Below, one piece after another: positions 16,906 to 26,307 of a stretch of 64,000 bases of DNA (position 1 is its first letter; every line of letters starts with the position of its first letter). A model generated the notes under the pieces. It was given only the letters and a program-made list of their open reading frames with translations, searched no databases and had not been told where the DNA came from. Location of the stretch: NCBI RefSeq assembly GCF_007989085.1, contig NZ_BJVJ01000009.1:1-64000 (forward strand). The letters run 5' to 3'. The DNA comes from Pseudonocardia sulfidoxydans NBRC 16205. Its GTDB lineage: Bacteria > Actinomycetota > Actinomycetes > Mycobacteriales > Pseudonocardiaceae. The position numbers were made by a program, and so were the translations under genes.

Positions 16906-17687
16906 GAGAACTGTCCTGCCTTCCTGCCCGGCCCGGCCGGGCCCGCGAACGCCTGCGCGAACGACATCCACTCGTTCGCGACCGGCCCGGTGATCTCGAG
17001 CGCGGTGTCGTCGCGGTGGCGTCGTTGTGTGACGGCGAGACAGAAGTCGAGGGCCGGGCCGGTGACCCGGTCGGCCGCGCCCTCGGGGCCCCACGTCCAG
17101 GTCGAGCCGTCGGGTGCGGTGAGCTCGACGCGGATGGGCGCCTCGGGCTGGGCGATCCCGTTGACGGCGTAGCTGTAGATCCGCGCGCCGATGCCGATGT
17201 GCGCGACGTGGCGCAGCCGGCCGCTGGGCTCGCGGGTGACGCCGACGGTGTCGGCGATGTCCTGGGTGTGCGCCCACGTCTCCATGAGCCGGGCGGTCAG
17301 CGACGACGCCGCGCTCATCGGCGGTCCGTACCAGGGCACCCGTGTGCCGGGGTCGAGCCCGCGGAACGTCTCCAGCAGCCGCTCCCGTTCGCCGTCGAAC
17401 CAGCGCAGCATCTCCGCGCCGGTGAGGTCGCGGTACTGCAGGGCGACGGCGTCGGGGTCGATCGGCGGGGAGTTGTCGACGTCGGCGCGGAACCCGTCGG
17501 GGTCGACCGCCGACTTGACCGCGGTCGCGTCGAAGTGCGCGAGGTGGCTCACCTGGTCGGCGATCGTCCAGCCCGCGGCGGGGGTGTCACGACGCCAGTC
17601 GTCCTCCGACAGGCCCACGAGGATCTCGCGGAGCACGGCCGTCTCGGCGGCCACGTCGTCGGCGAGGGCGTCCATCGAAACCGGCAC
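16902..17687 (-). CDS. TIGR03084-type DinB/maleylpyruvate isomerase-fold protein
   Basis: A 261-residue protein with an N-terminal four-helix DinB-like bundle (WTIADQVSHLAHFDATA, where HxxHFD supplies metal ligands; ETWAHTQDI adds another) and a C-terminal beta domain (about 165-245). Members of this actinobacterial family are often next to AtuA and acyl-CoA enzymes; some relatives depend on mycothiol, but no function is proven for this one. I chose GTG at 17687, two bases after the crotonase stop, because GGAAGGGA lies just upstream. Confidence 0.75.
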   Translation of the reverse strand: MPVSMDALADDVAAETAVLREILVGLSEDDWRRDTPAAGWTIADQVSHLAHFDATAVKSAVDPDGFRADVDNSPPIDPDAVALQYRDLTGAEMLRWFDGERERLLETFRGLDPGTRVPWYGPPMSAASSLTARLMETWAHTQDIADTVGVTREPSGRLRHVAHIGIGARIYSYAVNGIAQPEAPIRVELTAPDGSTWTWGPEGAADRVTGPALDFCLAVTQRRHRDDTALEITGPVANEWMSFAQAFAGPAGPGRKAGQFS

Positions 17688-17689
17688 GG

Positions 17690-18454
17690 CTACCGTCCCT
17701 TCCACTCGGGGGTGCGCTTCTCACGGAATGCCGCCGGGCCCTCCTGGGCGTCGGCGGACATGTACACGGGCTCCCAGATCTCCTCGGCCTTCTCGTAGGC
17801 CTGCTCGATCGGGAACTGGGCGGAGAGGTAGGCGGTGCGCTTGCTCGCGAGCACCGACAGCGGGGCGTTGGCGGCGATGCGCCGGGCGAGGTTGCGGGCG
17901 TGGTCGCGCAGGTCGGCGGCGTCGACGACGTGGTTGACCAGGCCGAGGTCGCAGGCGCGTTCGGCGTCGATGGGGTCGCCGGTCAGCAGGATCTCCATCG
18001 CCAGCCGCGGCGGCACCAGCCACGACAGCGGCGCCGCCCAGGGCGAGCCGCGGCCGACCTTCACCTCGCTCACCGCGAAGGAGGCGTGCGCGGCGGCGAC
18101 GACGAGGTCGCACTGCTGGGCCAGCAGGAAACCGCCGGCGAACGCGACGCCGTTGACGGCGGCGATGGTCGGCTTGGGCACGTCGATGTTGCGGCCGAAC
18201 TGCGGCAGGAAGTCCGGCGGCGGGACCTGCAGGGAGGTCTCGGCCATCTCCTTGAGGTCGCCGCCGGCGCAGAACGCGCGCTCGCCGGTGGCGGTGAGGA
18301 TCAGGACCTTCGCAGTGTCGTCGTCGTTGAAGGCGCGGATGCCGTCCCACAGCCCGTCGCGGACGGCCTTCGACAGGGCGTTGCGGGCCTCGGGTCGGTC
18401 GATCGTCAGCCAGGCGATGCCGTCTTCGACCTCGTAGCGGACCGGTCCGGTCAC
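17690..18454 (-). CDS. Enoyl-CoA hydratase/isomerase (crotonase family)
   Basis: A 254-residue crotonase. The first oxyanion loop is CAGGDLKEM and the second is AVNGVAFAGGF; FAVSEVKVGRG supplies the Glu used for water activation in hydratases, while the second Glu region reads SPWAAPLSWL and so departs from true hydratases. GTG at 18454 overlaps the ligase stop. In this cluster it may act on an unsaturated acyl-CoA formed after carboxylation, as AtuE does in the geranyl-CoA pathway; the exact substrate is inference. Confidence 0.8.
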   Translation of the reverse strand: MTGPVRYEVEDGIAWLTIDRPEARNALSKAVRDGLWDGIRAFNDDDTAKVLILTATGERAFCAGGDLKEMAETSLQVPPPDFLPQFGRNIDVPKPTIAAVNGVAFAGGFLLAQQCDLVVAAAHASFAVSEVKVGRGSPWAAPLSWLVPPRLAMEILLTGDPIDAERACDLGLVNHVVDAADLRDHARNLARRIAANAPLSVLASKRTAYLSAQFPIEQAYEKAEEIWEPVYMSADAQEGPAAFREKRTPEWKGR

Positions 18455-19971
18455 GGGTACTCCTTGCGCAGTTCGGGGCGGTTCAACTTGCCGGAGCCGG
18501 TGCGCGGCAGGGCGTCGACGATCTCGATGCGCCGGGGCCGGGAGATGCCGCGCAGGTCCGGGTGCGTGGAGGCCCACTCGGCGATCGACTCCGCGGTCAC
18601 GCCCGGGTTGGCGGGCACGACGATCGCGGTGACCTGCTCCACCCAGCGTTCGTGGGCGGTGCCGATGACGGCGACCTCCGCGATGTCGGGGCACTCGGCG
18701 AGGTGTTCCTCGACCATCTGCGGGAAGACGTTCTCCCCGCCGGAGACGATCATGTCGTCGATCCGGTCGACGTAGAACAGGTAGCCGTCGGCGTCGCTCG
18801 ACATGAGGTCGCCGGTGCGGAACCAGCCGTCGCCCGCCCACTTCTCCGAGCCGGCGCCCGGTTCGAGGTCGGGGCGGTTCCAGTAGCCGGGGGTCACGGC
18901 GTCGCCGCGCACCCACAGCTCGCCGACCCCGTCGGAGCCGGGCTCGATGTCGGGCCCGCCGGTGGGCGGCACGAGCCGGGTCTCGACGACCTGCGACAGC
19001 GGCCGGCCCATCGACCCGGTGCGCCGCGGCTCGTCGGGGCGGTAGCTGATCGCGAGCCCGTTCTGCTCGGTCTGGCCGTAGATCTCCACGCCCTGGATGC
19101 CGGTGCCGGCGGCGAGCCGCTCGATCGGGGTGTTGGGGGTGCGGGAGCCACCGAACATGCAGATGCGGAAGGAGTCGAGGACGACGGGCGAGCCGGCGGT
19201 GCGGTTGCCGACGTCGATGAGCATCGTCGAGATCAGGCCGCCGTAGGTGGGGCGCAGCGTCGTCGCGAGGTCGAGCCACACCAGCGGGTCCCACTTGCCC
19301 ATGAACGTGATGCGCCCGCCCCGCAGCAGCGTCGGCAGGCTGATCAGGTGCAGGCCGCCGACGTGGAACAGCGGCATGCAGTTGAGGGCGTGGTCGTCGC
19401 CGGTGATGGCGTACCAGTCGATGACGGCCTCGACCTGCGCGGTGACGTTGCGGTGGGTCTGCCGCACGCCCTTGGGCACCCCGGTCGAGCCGGAGGTGTA
19501 CATGATCAGGGCGTTGTCGGCGTCGTGGCGGGGGACGACGGTGTCGGTGGGCTCGCTGCCGGCGACGGCCTCGGTGAACCCGCCGCCGGGGCCTGTGGTG
19601 AGCAGCCGCACCGGTGCGTCACCGAGCAGGCGTTGGAGGCGCTCGACGTCGTCGGGCAGGCACACGACGGCGGTCGCGCCGGAGTCGAGGATCGCGTGGC
19701 GCAGCGGGGCGTCGGGGAACAGTACGTTGAGCGGGACGCCGACGCCGCCCGCCTGCCACACGCCGAGCAGGCCCGGCAGGTAGTCGAGGGTGTTGGGCAG
19801 GAAGAACCCGACGCGCTCCCCCGGCGCCAGTCCCTGGGCGAGCAGATGCGCGGCGAACCGGGCGCCGGTGTCGGCGTACTGCGCGTAGGTGACCCGGGTG
19901 TCGTCGCGGCCGAGCGCGACCCGGTCCGCGTGATCTGATGCGCTGCGGCGCAACAACATCGCAATGTTCAT
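18451..19971 (-). CDS. Acyl-CoA synthetase (AMP-forming), crotonobetaine/carnitine-CoA ligase-like
   Basis: A 506-residue ANL-superfamily ligase. The ATP/phosphate loop is MYTSGSTGVPKG, the A5 region EIYGQTEQNGLA, the hinge FYVDRIDDMIVSGGENV and the C-terminal catalytic Lys is in RTGSGKLNRP. It should activate a carboxylic acid via an acyl-adenylate. GGAAGGG precedes ATG at 19971, which overlaps the stop of the next crotonase (ATGA). Substrate class cannot be read from sequence; the neighbours suggest a branched or terpenoid acid. Confidence 0.82.
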   Translation of the reverse strand: MNIAMLLRRSASDHADRVALGRDDTRVTYAQYADTGARFAAHLLAQGLAPGERVGFFLPNTLDYLPGLLGVWQAGGVGVPLNVLFPDAPLRHAILDSGATAVVCLPDDVERLQRLLGDAPVRLLTTGPGGGFTEAVAGSEPTDTVVPRHDADNALIMYTSGSTGVPKGVRQTHRNVTAQVEAVIDWYAITGDDHALNCMPLFHVGGLHLISLPTLLRGGRITFMGKWDPLVWLDLATTLRPTYGGLISTMLIDVGNRTAGSPVVLDSFRICMFGGSRTPNTPIERLAAGTGIQGVEIYGQTEQNGLAISYRPDEPRRTGSMGRPLSQVVETRLVPPTGGPDIEPGSDGVGELWVRGDAVTPGYWNRPDLEPGAGSEKWAGDGWFRTGDLMSSDADGYLFYVDRIDDMIVSGGENVFPQMVEEHLAECPDIAEVAVIGTAHERWVEQVTAIVVPANPGVTAESIAEWASTHPDLRGISRPRRIEIVDALPRTGSGKLNRPELRKEYP

Positions 19972-20753
19972 CGACGACCCTTCCCTCGACTTTGACGGAA
20001 TGCCTCGAACCCTTCGACCGCGGCCTCGGACCGCAGCGCGGCGGCCTGCGTGACCGCCTCCAGCTCCAGGGATCCCCGCAGGTCGGCGTCGAGGCTGCGG
20101 TTCACCAGCTTCTTCGTCAGGGCGACGGTGTAGTCGGGCATCGCCGCCAGCTCGTGGGCTTTCGCGACGGCGGTGGCGAGGGCGGTGTCGGCGTCGGGCT
20201 CGACGACGTTGGCGATGCCCAGCTCCAGGGCCCGCTGCGCGCCGATCTCCGGGGCGAGCAGCATGAGCTCCCGTGCCCGGTGCATCCCGACGATGCGTGG
20301 CAGCAGGTAGGCGCCGGCGACGTCGGGCACGATGCCGCGCTTGACGAACACCTCGCAGATGCGGGCGTCGGCGGACATGACGACGAGGTCGCACACCAGC
20401 GCCAGGTTGATGCCGCCGCCGTAGGCGATGCCGGACACCGCGGCCACCACCGGCAGCCGCGACTCCCAGATCTCGACGACCACCCGGTGGAACGCCCGCA
20501 TCATCGTGAGCAGGCCGGTGTCGTCACCGCCCGCGGCGTCGAGGATGTGGTCGACGTCCCCGCCCGCGGAGAAGTGCCCGCCGGAGCCGGTGAGCACGAC
20601 CGCGCCGATGTCGCTGCCGTCGGCGGCCTCGCGCAGCGCGGTTTCCATCTCGGCGACGGTCACCGGGGTCAGCGCGTTGCGTCGGTCGGGCCGGTCGATC
20701 GTGATGATCCGGACCCGGCCCTCGTCCTTCACCAGGATGTGCGGGGCACTCAC
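19968..20753 (-). CDS. Enoyl-CoA hydratase/isomerase (crotonase family), second copy
   Basis: A 261-residue crotonase distinct from the neighbouring one. The oxyanion loops read FSAGGDVDHI and VSGIAYGGGIN; the catalytic region CEVFVKRGIVPDVAGAYLLPR keeps an acidic residue (Asp) at the second position, like 2-(1,2-epoxy-1,2-dihydrophenyl)acetyl-CoA isomerase-type crotonases. GTG at 20753 overlaps the stop of the upstream ligase. It is probably expressed as one unit with both ligases. Confidence 0.8.
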   Translation of the reverse strand: MSAPHILVKDEGRVRIITIDRPDRRNALTPVTVAEMETALREAADGSDIGAVVLTGSGGHFSAGGDVDHILDAAGGDDTGLLTMMRAFHRVVVEIWESRLPVVAAVSGIAYGGGINLALVCDLVVMSADARICEVFVKRGIVPDVAGAYLLPRIVGMHRARELMLLAPEIGAQRALELGIANVVEPDADTALATAVAKAHELAAMPDYTVALTKKLVNRSLDADLRGSLELEAVTQAAALRSEAAVEGFEAFRQSRGKGRR

Positions 20754-22312
20754 ACGCGCTCCTTCTCGTCGGCGCCGCGCTCGGCGAGCAGGTGGCGCTG
20801 TAGCTTTCCCGTGGTGCTGCGGGGCAGCTCGGAGGCGTCGACGAACTCCACGAAGTGGGGCCGTTTGAACGCTGCGAGCCGCTCCCGGCACCATGCGACC
20901 ACCTCGTCGCCGGTGACGGAACCGCCGGGCGCGCGGACCACCACGACCTTCACCGTCTCGCCCCAGCGCGGGTCGGGCACGCCGTAGGCGCACACCTCCT
21001 GCACCCCGGGGTGCGCGGCGATCGCCTGTTCGACCTCGGCCGGGTAGACGTTCTCGCCGCCGGTCTTGATCAGGTACTTCGCCCGGTCCACGTAGGACAG
21101 CGAGCCGTCGTCGTGGCGGACGAGGACGTCGCCGGTGTGCAGCCAGCCGCCGGCGAACACCTCGGCGGTGGCCTCCGGGTCGTCGAGGTAGCCGGCCATC
21201 ATGCTGGGCCCGCGCACGACGCATTCGCCGGGGACGCCGACGGGTGTCTCGTTCAGCTGCGCGTCGACGATGCGGACCTCCATCAGTGGGGTCGGCATCT
21301 TGCGCATGTGCGGGTCCTCGCCGGGTCCGCTCCAGCCGTGGGCGAGGACGTAGCTGGTCTCGGTCTGGCCGAAGGCGTCGTTGAAGTCGACGTCGAGCGC
21401 CGCGGTGATCTCCCGGACGACGGTCGGCATCATGTTGGCGTAGCCGATCACGAAGCGCAGCGTCGACAGGTCGTAGTCGGTGCGGCGCTCGTGGTGCAGG
21501 ACGTCGGTGATGACGCCGGGCAGCAGCAGCGTCCACGTCAGACGGTGGCGCTGGATCGCGGCGAACATCGTCTCGGTGTGTGCGGTGGCGAGTGCGCAGA
21601 AGTTGCCGCCGGTGAGCAGGGTGGCGTTGAGCGACTCGTCGCCGCCGGTGTGGAACAGCGGCAGCCAGCCGACGAACCCGTCGTCGGGGGTGAGCGTGTA
21701 CCACTGCGCGAGCCGCAGCGCGCGGACCGCGGCGGTCTCCTGGGTGATCATGGCGCCCTTGGCCCGGCCGGTGGTGCCGGACGTGTAGAGCACGTTGTGC
21801 ACGTCCGACGGCTGGGCGACGTCGGCTGCCACTGAACCGTCGACGGGCAGGTCCACATAGGACTCGAAGCCGTCCGTGCCGTCGATGCAGTACCAGTGGC
21901 GCACGGACGGGCAGCGGTCGCGGACCGCCAGAGCCCGGTCGGCACCCAGCGCTGTCGACACGAATGCCACCGGCGCAGCGACGCCGACGGCGTGGGCGAT
22001 CTCCTCGGCGTGCCAGCGGATGTTCAGCGTGATCGCGGTGACGCCCAGCCGGGCGAGCGCCACGTAGATCTCGACGAACTCCGCCCGGGTCTCGGACAGC
22101 ACCGCGACCCGGTCGCCGTGCCCGACACCGTTCGCGGCGAACCCGGCGGCCAGCCGCTCGGCGCGCTCGCCCAGCTCGCGGTAGGTCCACACCGGACCGT
22201 CGGGGTCGCCGGTGGTCACGGCGACCCGGTCGGCGAACACCCGGAACGAGCGCCGGTACAGCGCGTCGAGGGTGATCCCCGACGCCGCGGCCACGAGCCC
22301 CTGCCCGCTCAC
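20750..22312 (-). CDS. Acyl-CoA synthetase (AMP-forming)
   Basis: A 520-residue ANL ligase with [12 protein letters not shown], the DAFGQTETSY region, SYVDRAKYLIKTGGENVYP hinge and RSTTGKLQR with the C-terminal Lys. GTG at 22312 has AGGGGTGG six bases upstream; longer in-frame starts reach into the palindromic repeat at 22326 and are unlikely. It heads the five-codirectional-gene run ending in AtuA. The second ligase in one operon suggests two acids, or two stages of one pathway, are activated. Confidence 0.82.
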   Translation of the reverse strand: MSGQGLVAAASGITLDALYRRSFRVFADRVAVTTGDPDGPVWTYRELGERAERLAAGFAANGVGHGDRVAVLSETRAEFVEIYVALARLGVTAITLNIRWHAEEIAHAVGVAAPVAFVSTALGADRALAVRDRCPSVRHWYCIDGTDGFESYVDLPVDGSVAADVAQPSDVHNVLYTSGTTGRAKGAMITQETAAVRALRLAQWYTLTPDDGFVGWLPLFHTGGDESLNATLLTGGNFCALATAHTETMFAAIQRHRLTWTLLLPGVITDVLHHERRTDYDLSTLRFVIGYANMMPTVVREITAALDVDFNDAFGQTETSYVLAHGWSGPGEDPHMRKMPTPLMEVRIVDAQLNETPVGVPGECVVRGPSMMAGYLDDPEATAEVFAGGWLHTGDVLVRHDDGSLSYVDRAKYLIKTGGENVYPAEVEQAIAAHPGVQEVCAYGVPDPRWGETVKVVVVRAPGGSVTGDEVVAWCRERLAAFKRPHFVEFVDASELPRSTTGKLQRHLLAERGADEKERV

Positions 22313-22325
22313 CGGAGCCACCCCT

Positions 22326-22365
22326 GTGAGCGGCAATAGTCGCTATGGCGACTATTGCCGCTCAC
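22326..22365. repeat. 40-bp palindrome, copy 1
   Basis: Arms GTGAGCGGCAATAGTCGC and its exact complement surround TATG (18-bp arms, 4-base centre). It lies between the carboxylase gene end (22425) and the ligase start (22312), both on the minus strand, so it would be in their shared transcript. Confidence 0.85.
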
Positions 22366-22424
22366 GACCCGAGTCAGCCCGGTCGCGGTCGCATTGCCTC
22401 GCCAGGCCGCCGCCCATCGGCCCG

Positions 22425-24407
22425 TCATCCCGCGGCCGCCTCTTCCGTCATCTCGTCGACCACCGCGAGCACCTGCCCGGTGTCGACCTGGTCCCCTTGC
22501 GCCACATGGATTTCCGACACGATCCCGTCGACGGGGGCGGCGACGGTGTGCTCCATCTTCATCGCCTCCAGCACGACGAGCGGCTGCCCCGCCGTCACCG
22601 ACGCACCGGCCTCGGCCAGCACGCGGACGACACCACCAGGCATCGGCGCGAGCAACGACCCCGCGGCCGCGGCGGCGTTGGGGTCGGCGAAGCGCGGCAC
22701 CTCGACCAGCGCGACCGAACCGTCCGGGCCGTCCACGTAGGACACCCCGTCGGCGCGGGTGACGGTGTAGCGACGGCGCACCCCGTCGACCTCCAGGACG
22801 ACCGCCTCCGGGGTCGCGGACGCGTCGACGACCTCGCCCAGCGCGACGTCGCCGACACGGACGTCGAGCTTCCCGCGCCGGTACCGGTAGGCGACGGCGA
22901 TCTCGGTGTCCCCCACCGTGTACGCGGCACGCTGCGGCTCGCCGCCGACGTTGCGCCACCCCGAGGGAACCGTCGCCAGCACCCGGGCGCCGGCCCGGTT
23001 GGCGGCCTGCGCCGCGAGCGCGGCGGCGGCGGCGTGCCGGGCGAACCCGCCCGCCGGCGCGCTCAGCGCGGCAGGATCGTGTCGCGTCAGGTAGCCGGTG
23101 TCGGTGCCCCCGGCGAGGAACTCCTCCTCGCGCAGGATGCCGACGAGCAGGTCGCGGTTCGTCGTGACGCCGTGGATCTTCGCGCGGGCCAGTGCCCGGG
23201 CGAGCGCGCGGGCGGCGTCGGTGCGGGTCGGGCCGTGGGCGATGACCTTGGCGAGCATCGGGTCGTAGTGGGGCGAGACCACGGAGCCGTCGACGAACCC
23301 CGTATCGACCCGGATGCCGTCCCCGGAGGGGATCGTGAACGAGTGCAGGGTGCCCGTCGCGGGCAGGAACCCGGCGGCGACGTCCTCGGCGTAGAGCCGG
23401 ACCTCGATGGCGTGCCCGCTGATCGACGCGCTCGTGACCGCCTCGCCCAAAGGGTCGCCCTCGGCCACGCGCAGCTGCTGCTCGACCAGGTCGAGCCCGG
23501 TGACCAGCTCGGTGACGGGGTGCTCGACCTGCAGCCGGGTGTTGACCTCCAGGAAGAAGAACTTCCCCTGCTGGTCCATCACGAACTCGACGGTCCCGGC
23601 GCCGGTGTAGCCGATCGCCTTGCCCGCGGCGACCGCGGCGGCCCCGAGCTCGGCGCGCAGCGCGTCGTCGACCGCCGGAGAGGGCGACTCCTCGACGATC
23701 TTCTGGTAGCGACGCTGGATCGAGCACTCGCGCTCGAACAGGCTCACGACCTCGCCGTGGGTGTCGCCGAGGATCTGCACCTCGACGTGGCGGGGGTCGA
23801 CGACGTAGCGCTCCAGGAACACCGTCCCGTCACCGAACGCCGACGCCGCCTCGCGGCGCGCCCCGTCGACGGCTTCTTCGAGCTCCGCGGTGTCACCGAC
23901 GATGCGCATGCCACGCCCGCCACCGCCGAAAGCGGCCTTGACCAGCACGGGGAACCCGATCCGATCCGCCTCGGCCGCGAGGTCCGTCTCGTCCGTGACC
24001 GTGGCGCCGGGAAGCACGGGCACCTCGGCGGACTCCATGAGCGCCTTGGCCTCCAGCTTCGAGCCCATCGACGCGATGGCCTCGGGCGTCGGCCCGACGA
24101 AGGTCAGTCCGGCGGCGGCGCAGTCGCGGGCGAACCCGGCGTTCTCGGAGAGGAACCCGTAGCCGGGGTGCACGGCGTCGGCACCCGTGGCCTGGGCGGC
24201 GGCGATCACCAGGTCGGCGCGCAGGTAGGTGTCCGACGGGGCGGCCCCGGGGAGCCGGACCGCCTCGTCGGCGAGCTGGACGTGGGGGGCGTCGGCGTCG
24301 GGGTCGGAGAACACGGCGACCGTCGAGATGCCGAGACGGTGCGCGGTGCGCATCACCCGCGCCGCGATCTCCCCACGGTTGGCGACGAGCAGTTTCTGAA
24401 TGGTCAT
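22425..24407 (-). CDS. Acyl-CoA carboxylase alpha subunit (biotin carboxylase + BCCP)
   Basis: A 660-residue protein. The biotin carboxylase part spans about 1-445 (LVANRGEIAARV, HPGYGFLSENA, KAAFGGGGRGMR ATP-grasp loop, EVNTRLQVEH) and a C-terminal biotinyl domain carries EAMKMEH with Lys617 as biotin site. It ends in a short acidic tail. The ATG at 24407 lies four bases after the beta-subunit stop. With that subunit it should form an acyl-CoA carboxylase; the AtuA, crotonase and ligase neighbours make geranyl-CoA or methylcrotonyl-CoA-type substrates as likely as propionyl-CoA. Confidence 0.88.
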   Translation of the reverse strand: MTIQKLLVANRGEIAARVMRTAHRLGISTVAVFSDPDADAPHVQLADEAVRLPGAAPSDTYLRADLVIAAAQATGADAVHPGYGFLSENAGFARDCAAAGLTFVGPTPEAIASMGSKLEAKALMESAEVPVLPGATVTDETDLAAEADRIGFPVLVKAAFGGGGRGMRIVGDTAELEEAVDGARREAASAFGDGTVFLERYVVDPRHVEVQILGDTHGEVVSLFERECSIQRRYQKIVEESPSPAVDDALRAELGAAAVAAGKAIGYTGAGTVEFVMDQQGKFFFLEVNTRLQVEHPVTELVTGLDLVEQQLRVAEGDPLGEAVTSASISGHAIEVRLYAEDVAAGFLPATGTLHSFTIPSGDGIRVDTGFVDGSVVSPHYDPMLAKVIAHGPTRTDAARALARALARAKIHGVTTNRDLLVGILREEEFLAGGTDTGYLTRHDPAALSAPAGGFARHAAAAALAAQAANRAGARVLATVPSGWRNVGGEPQRAAYTVGDTEIAVAYRYRRGKLDVRVGDVALGEVVDASATPEAVVLEVDGVRRRYTVTRADGVSYVDGPDGSVALVEVPRFADPNAAAAAGSLLAPMPGGVVRVLAEAGASVTAGQPLVVLEAMKMEHTVAAPVDGIVSEIHVAQGDQVDTGQVLAVVDEMTEEAAAG

Positions 24408-24411
24408 CTGC

Positions 24412-26010
24412 TCACATCCGGAAGACGCCGAAGCCACGACGGCCGGCGATCGTGTTGGAGTGCACGGCCGACAACGACATCCCGAGCACCGTGCGGGTGT
24501 CGCGGGGGTCGACGATGCCGTCGTCGTAGAGCCGGGCGGTGACGTAGAACGAGTGCGACTCGGCCTCGATCTGGGCTTCGATCTGGGCGGTGCGCTTCGC
24601 GTCGGCCTCCTCGTCGAAGGGCTTGCCCTGCGACTGCGCCGAGGCGCGTCCGACGATCGACATGACGCCCGCGAGCTGGGCGGCGCCCATGACGGCGAGC
24701 TTCGCGCCGGGCCAGGCGAACATCAGCCGCGGGTCGTAGGCGCGCCCGGACATGCCGTAGTTCCCGGCGCCGAACGACGAGTTCATGTTGATCGTCAGGT
24801 GCGGGACGGCGCTGTTGGTGACCGAGTTGATCATCTTGGCGCCGTCCTTGATGATCCCGCCCTGCTCGTAGTCGGTGCCGACCATGTAGCCGGTGGTGTT
24901 CTGCAGGAAGACGAGCGGGGTGTCGGTCTGGTTGGCCAGCAGGATGAACTCGCTGGCCTTCTTGGCTTCCTCGCTGAACAGCACGCCGCGGTGGTTGGCC
25001 AGCACGCCGACGGGATAGCCGTGGATCTGCGCCCAGCCGGTGACCAGCGACGTCCCGTACAGCGGCTTGTACTCGTCGAAGTCCGAGTCGTCGACGGTGC
25101 GGGCGAGGATCTCGCGCGGGTCGAACGGGACCTTGATGTCGGAGGAGACGATCCCGAGGATCTCCTCCGGGTCGTAGCGCGGTGGCGCCGGATTCAGGGT
25201 CGGGGCCGGGCCGAGCTTGCGCCAGTTGATCCGGGAGACGATCTCGCGGCCCAGCCGGATCGCGTCGAGCTCGTCGACCGCGAAGTAGTCCGACAGGCCC
25301 GACACCCGGGAGTGCATGTCCGCACCGCCGAGGGCCTCGTCGTCGGCGTCCTCACCGGTGGCCATCTTCACCAGCGGCGGACCGCCGAGGAACACCTTGG
25401 CCCGGTTGTCGACGAGCACCGCGTAGTCGCACATGCCGGGCACGTACGCCCCGCCGGCGGTCGAGTTGCCGAAGACGAGCGCGACCGTGGGGATCGCCAT
25501 CGACGACAGCTCGGTGAGCTCGTGGAAGATGCGTCCCGCCGGGACGAACAGGTCGGCCTGCGTGGGCAGGTCGGCGCCGCCGGACTCGACGAGGTTGATC
25601 ACCGGCAGCCGGTTGAGCCGGGCGATCTCCAGCGCACGCAGCGTCTTGCGCAGCGAGTACGGGTTCATCGCGCCGCCGCGGACCGTCGGGTCGTGCCCGA
25701 TGACCATGCACTCGACGCCCTCGATCACGCCGATGCCGGTGAGCACCGAGGCGCCGACCGTGAAGCCCGTGCCCCAGGCCGCGAGCGGGGCCAGCTCCAG
25801 GAACGGGCTGTCCGGGTCGAGCAGCAGTTCCAGGCGCTCGCGCAGCGGCAGCTTCCCGCGGTCGCGGTGGCGCTGCATGTAGCGCTCACCACCGCCGGCG
25901 ATGACCAGCTCCAGTTGCTCGTTCAGCTCGTCGATGACCTCGAGCTGGAACTTCCGGTTGCTCCGGTAGGTCTCCGAGGCGGTGTCGACCGCCGACCTCA
26001 GAACCGGCAT
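24412..26010 (-). CDS. Acyl-CoA carboxylase beta subunit (carboxyltransferase)
   Basis: A 532-residue carboxyltransferase with N and C crotonase-like halves: VIGHDPTVRGGAM and NSTAGGAYVPGMCDY in the N half, FLQNTTGYMVGTDYE and SFGAGNYGMSGRAYDP in the C half. The latter pattern is typical of methylcrotonyl-CoA/geranyl-CoA (AtuC/LiuB-type) subunits rather than PccB. ATG at 26010 has GAGGTG six bases upstream. First gene of the minus-strand run, with a possible operator at 26070. Confidence 0.87.
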   Translation of the reverse strand: MPVLRSAVDTASETYRSNRKFQLEVIDELNEQLELVIAGGGERYMQRHRDRGKLPLRERLELLLDPDSPFLELAPLAAWGTGFTVGASVLTGIGVIEGVECMVIGHDPTVRGGAMNPYSLRKTLRALEIARLNRLPVINLVESGGADLPTQADLFVPAGRIFHELTELSSMAIPTVALVFGNSTAGGAYVPGMCDYAVLVDNRAKVFLGGPPLVKMATGEDADDEALGGADMHSRVSGLSDYFAVDELDAIRLGREIVSRINWRKLGPAPTLNPAPPRYDPEEILGIVSSDIKVPFDPREILARTVDDSDFDEYKPLYGTSLVTGWAQIHGYPVGVLANHRGVLFSEEAKKASEFILLANQTDTPLVFLQNTTGYMVGTDYEQGGIIKDGAKMINSVTNSAVPHLTINMNSSFGAGNYGMSGRAYDPRLMFAWPGAKLAVMGAAQLAGVMSIVGRASAQSQGKPFDEEADAKRTAQIEAQIEAESHSFYVTARLYDDGIVDPRDTRTVLGMSLSAVHSNTIAGRRGFGVFRM

Positions 26011-26307
26011 CAGCCACACCTCGCAGTCGGCCCGGCGATGCTCACGACGACGTCCACGGCGACTCCCGGAGTAACTAGCCATTCACTAACTGCGGACTGT
26101 ACCGACGGACACGGACTCTGCCTAGAGTCGGTGCCCTGCGCTTCCACCGTGGCCGACCGTAGCGGTTGACGCGGCCTCCGGCAGGGGTCCAGGCGCCGCC
26201 GTTGACACCAGGACTTCTGGTACATCATGGTTCACTACGACGGCTCCACGGGCCGGTCGCGACCCCCGGCCTGCGACGGCCGACACCCCCACGCAGAGAG
26301 GCGAGCG
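26011..26307. promoter_or_regulatory. Divergent intergenic region upstream of the carboxylase operon
   Basis: This 297-base gap separates the minus-strand carboxylase operon from the plus-strand 26308 operon. At 26070-26091 there is an interrupted dyad with outer AGTnAnT and AnTnACT half-sites and an unusually AT-rich core (ACTAGCCATTCACTAAC) that could be an operator or -10 region. I see no other gene in it. Confidence 0.3.
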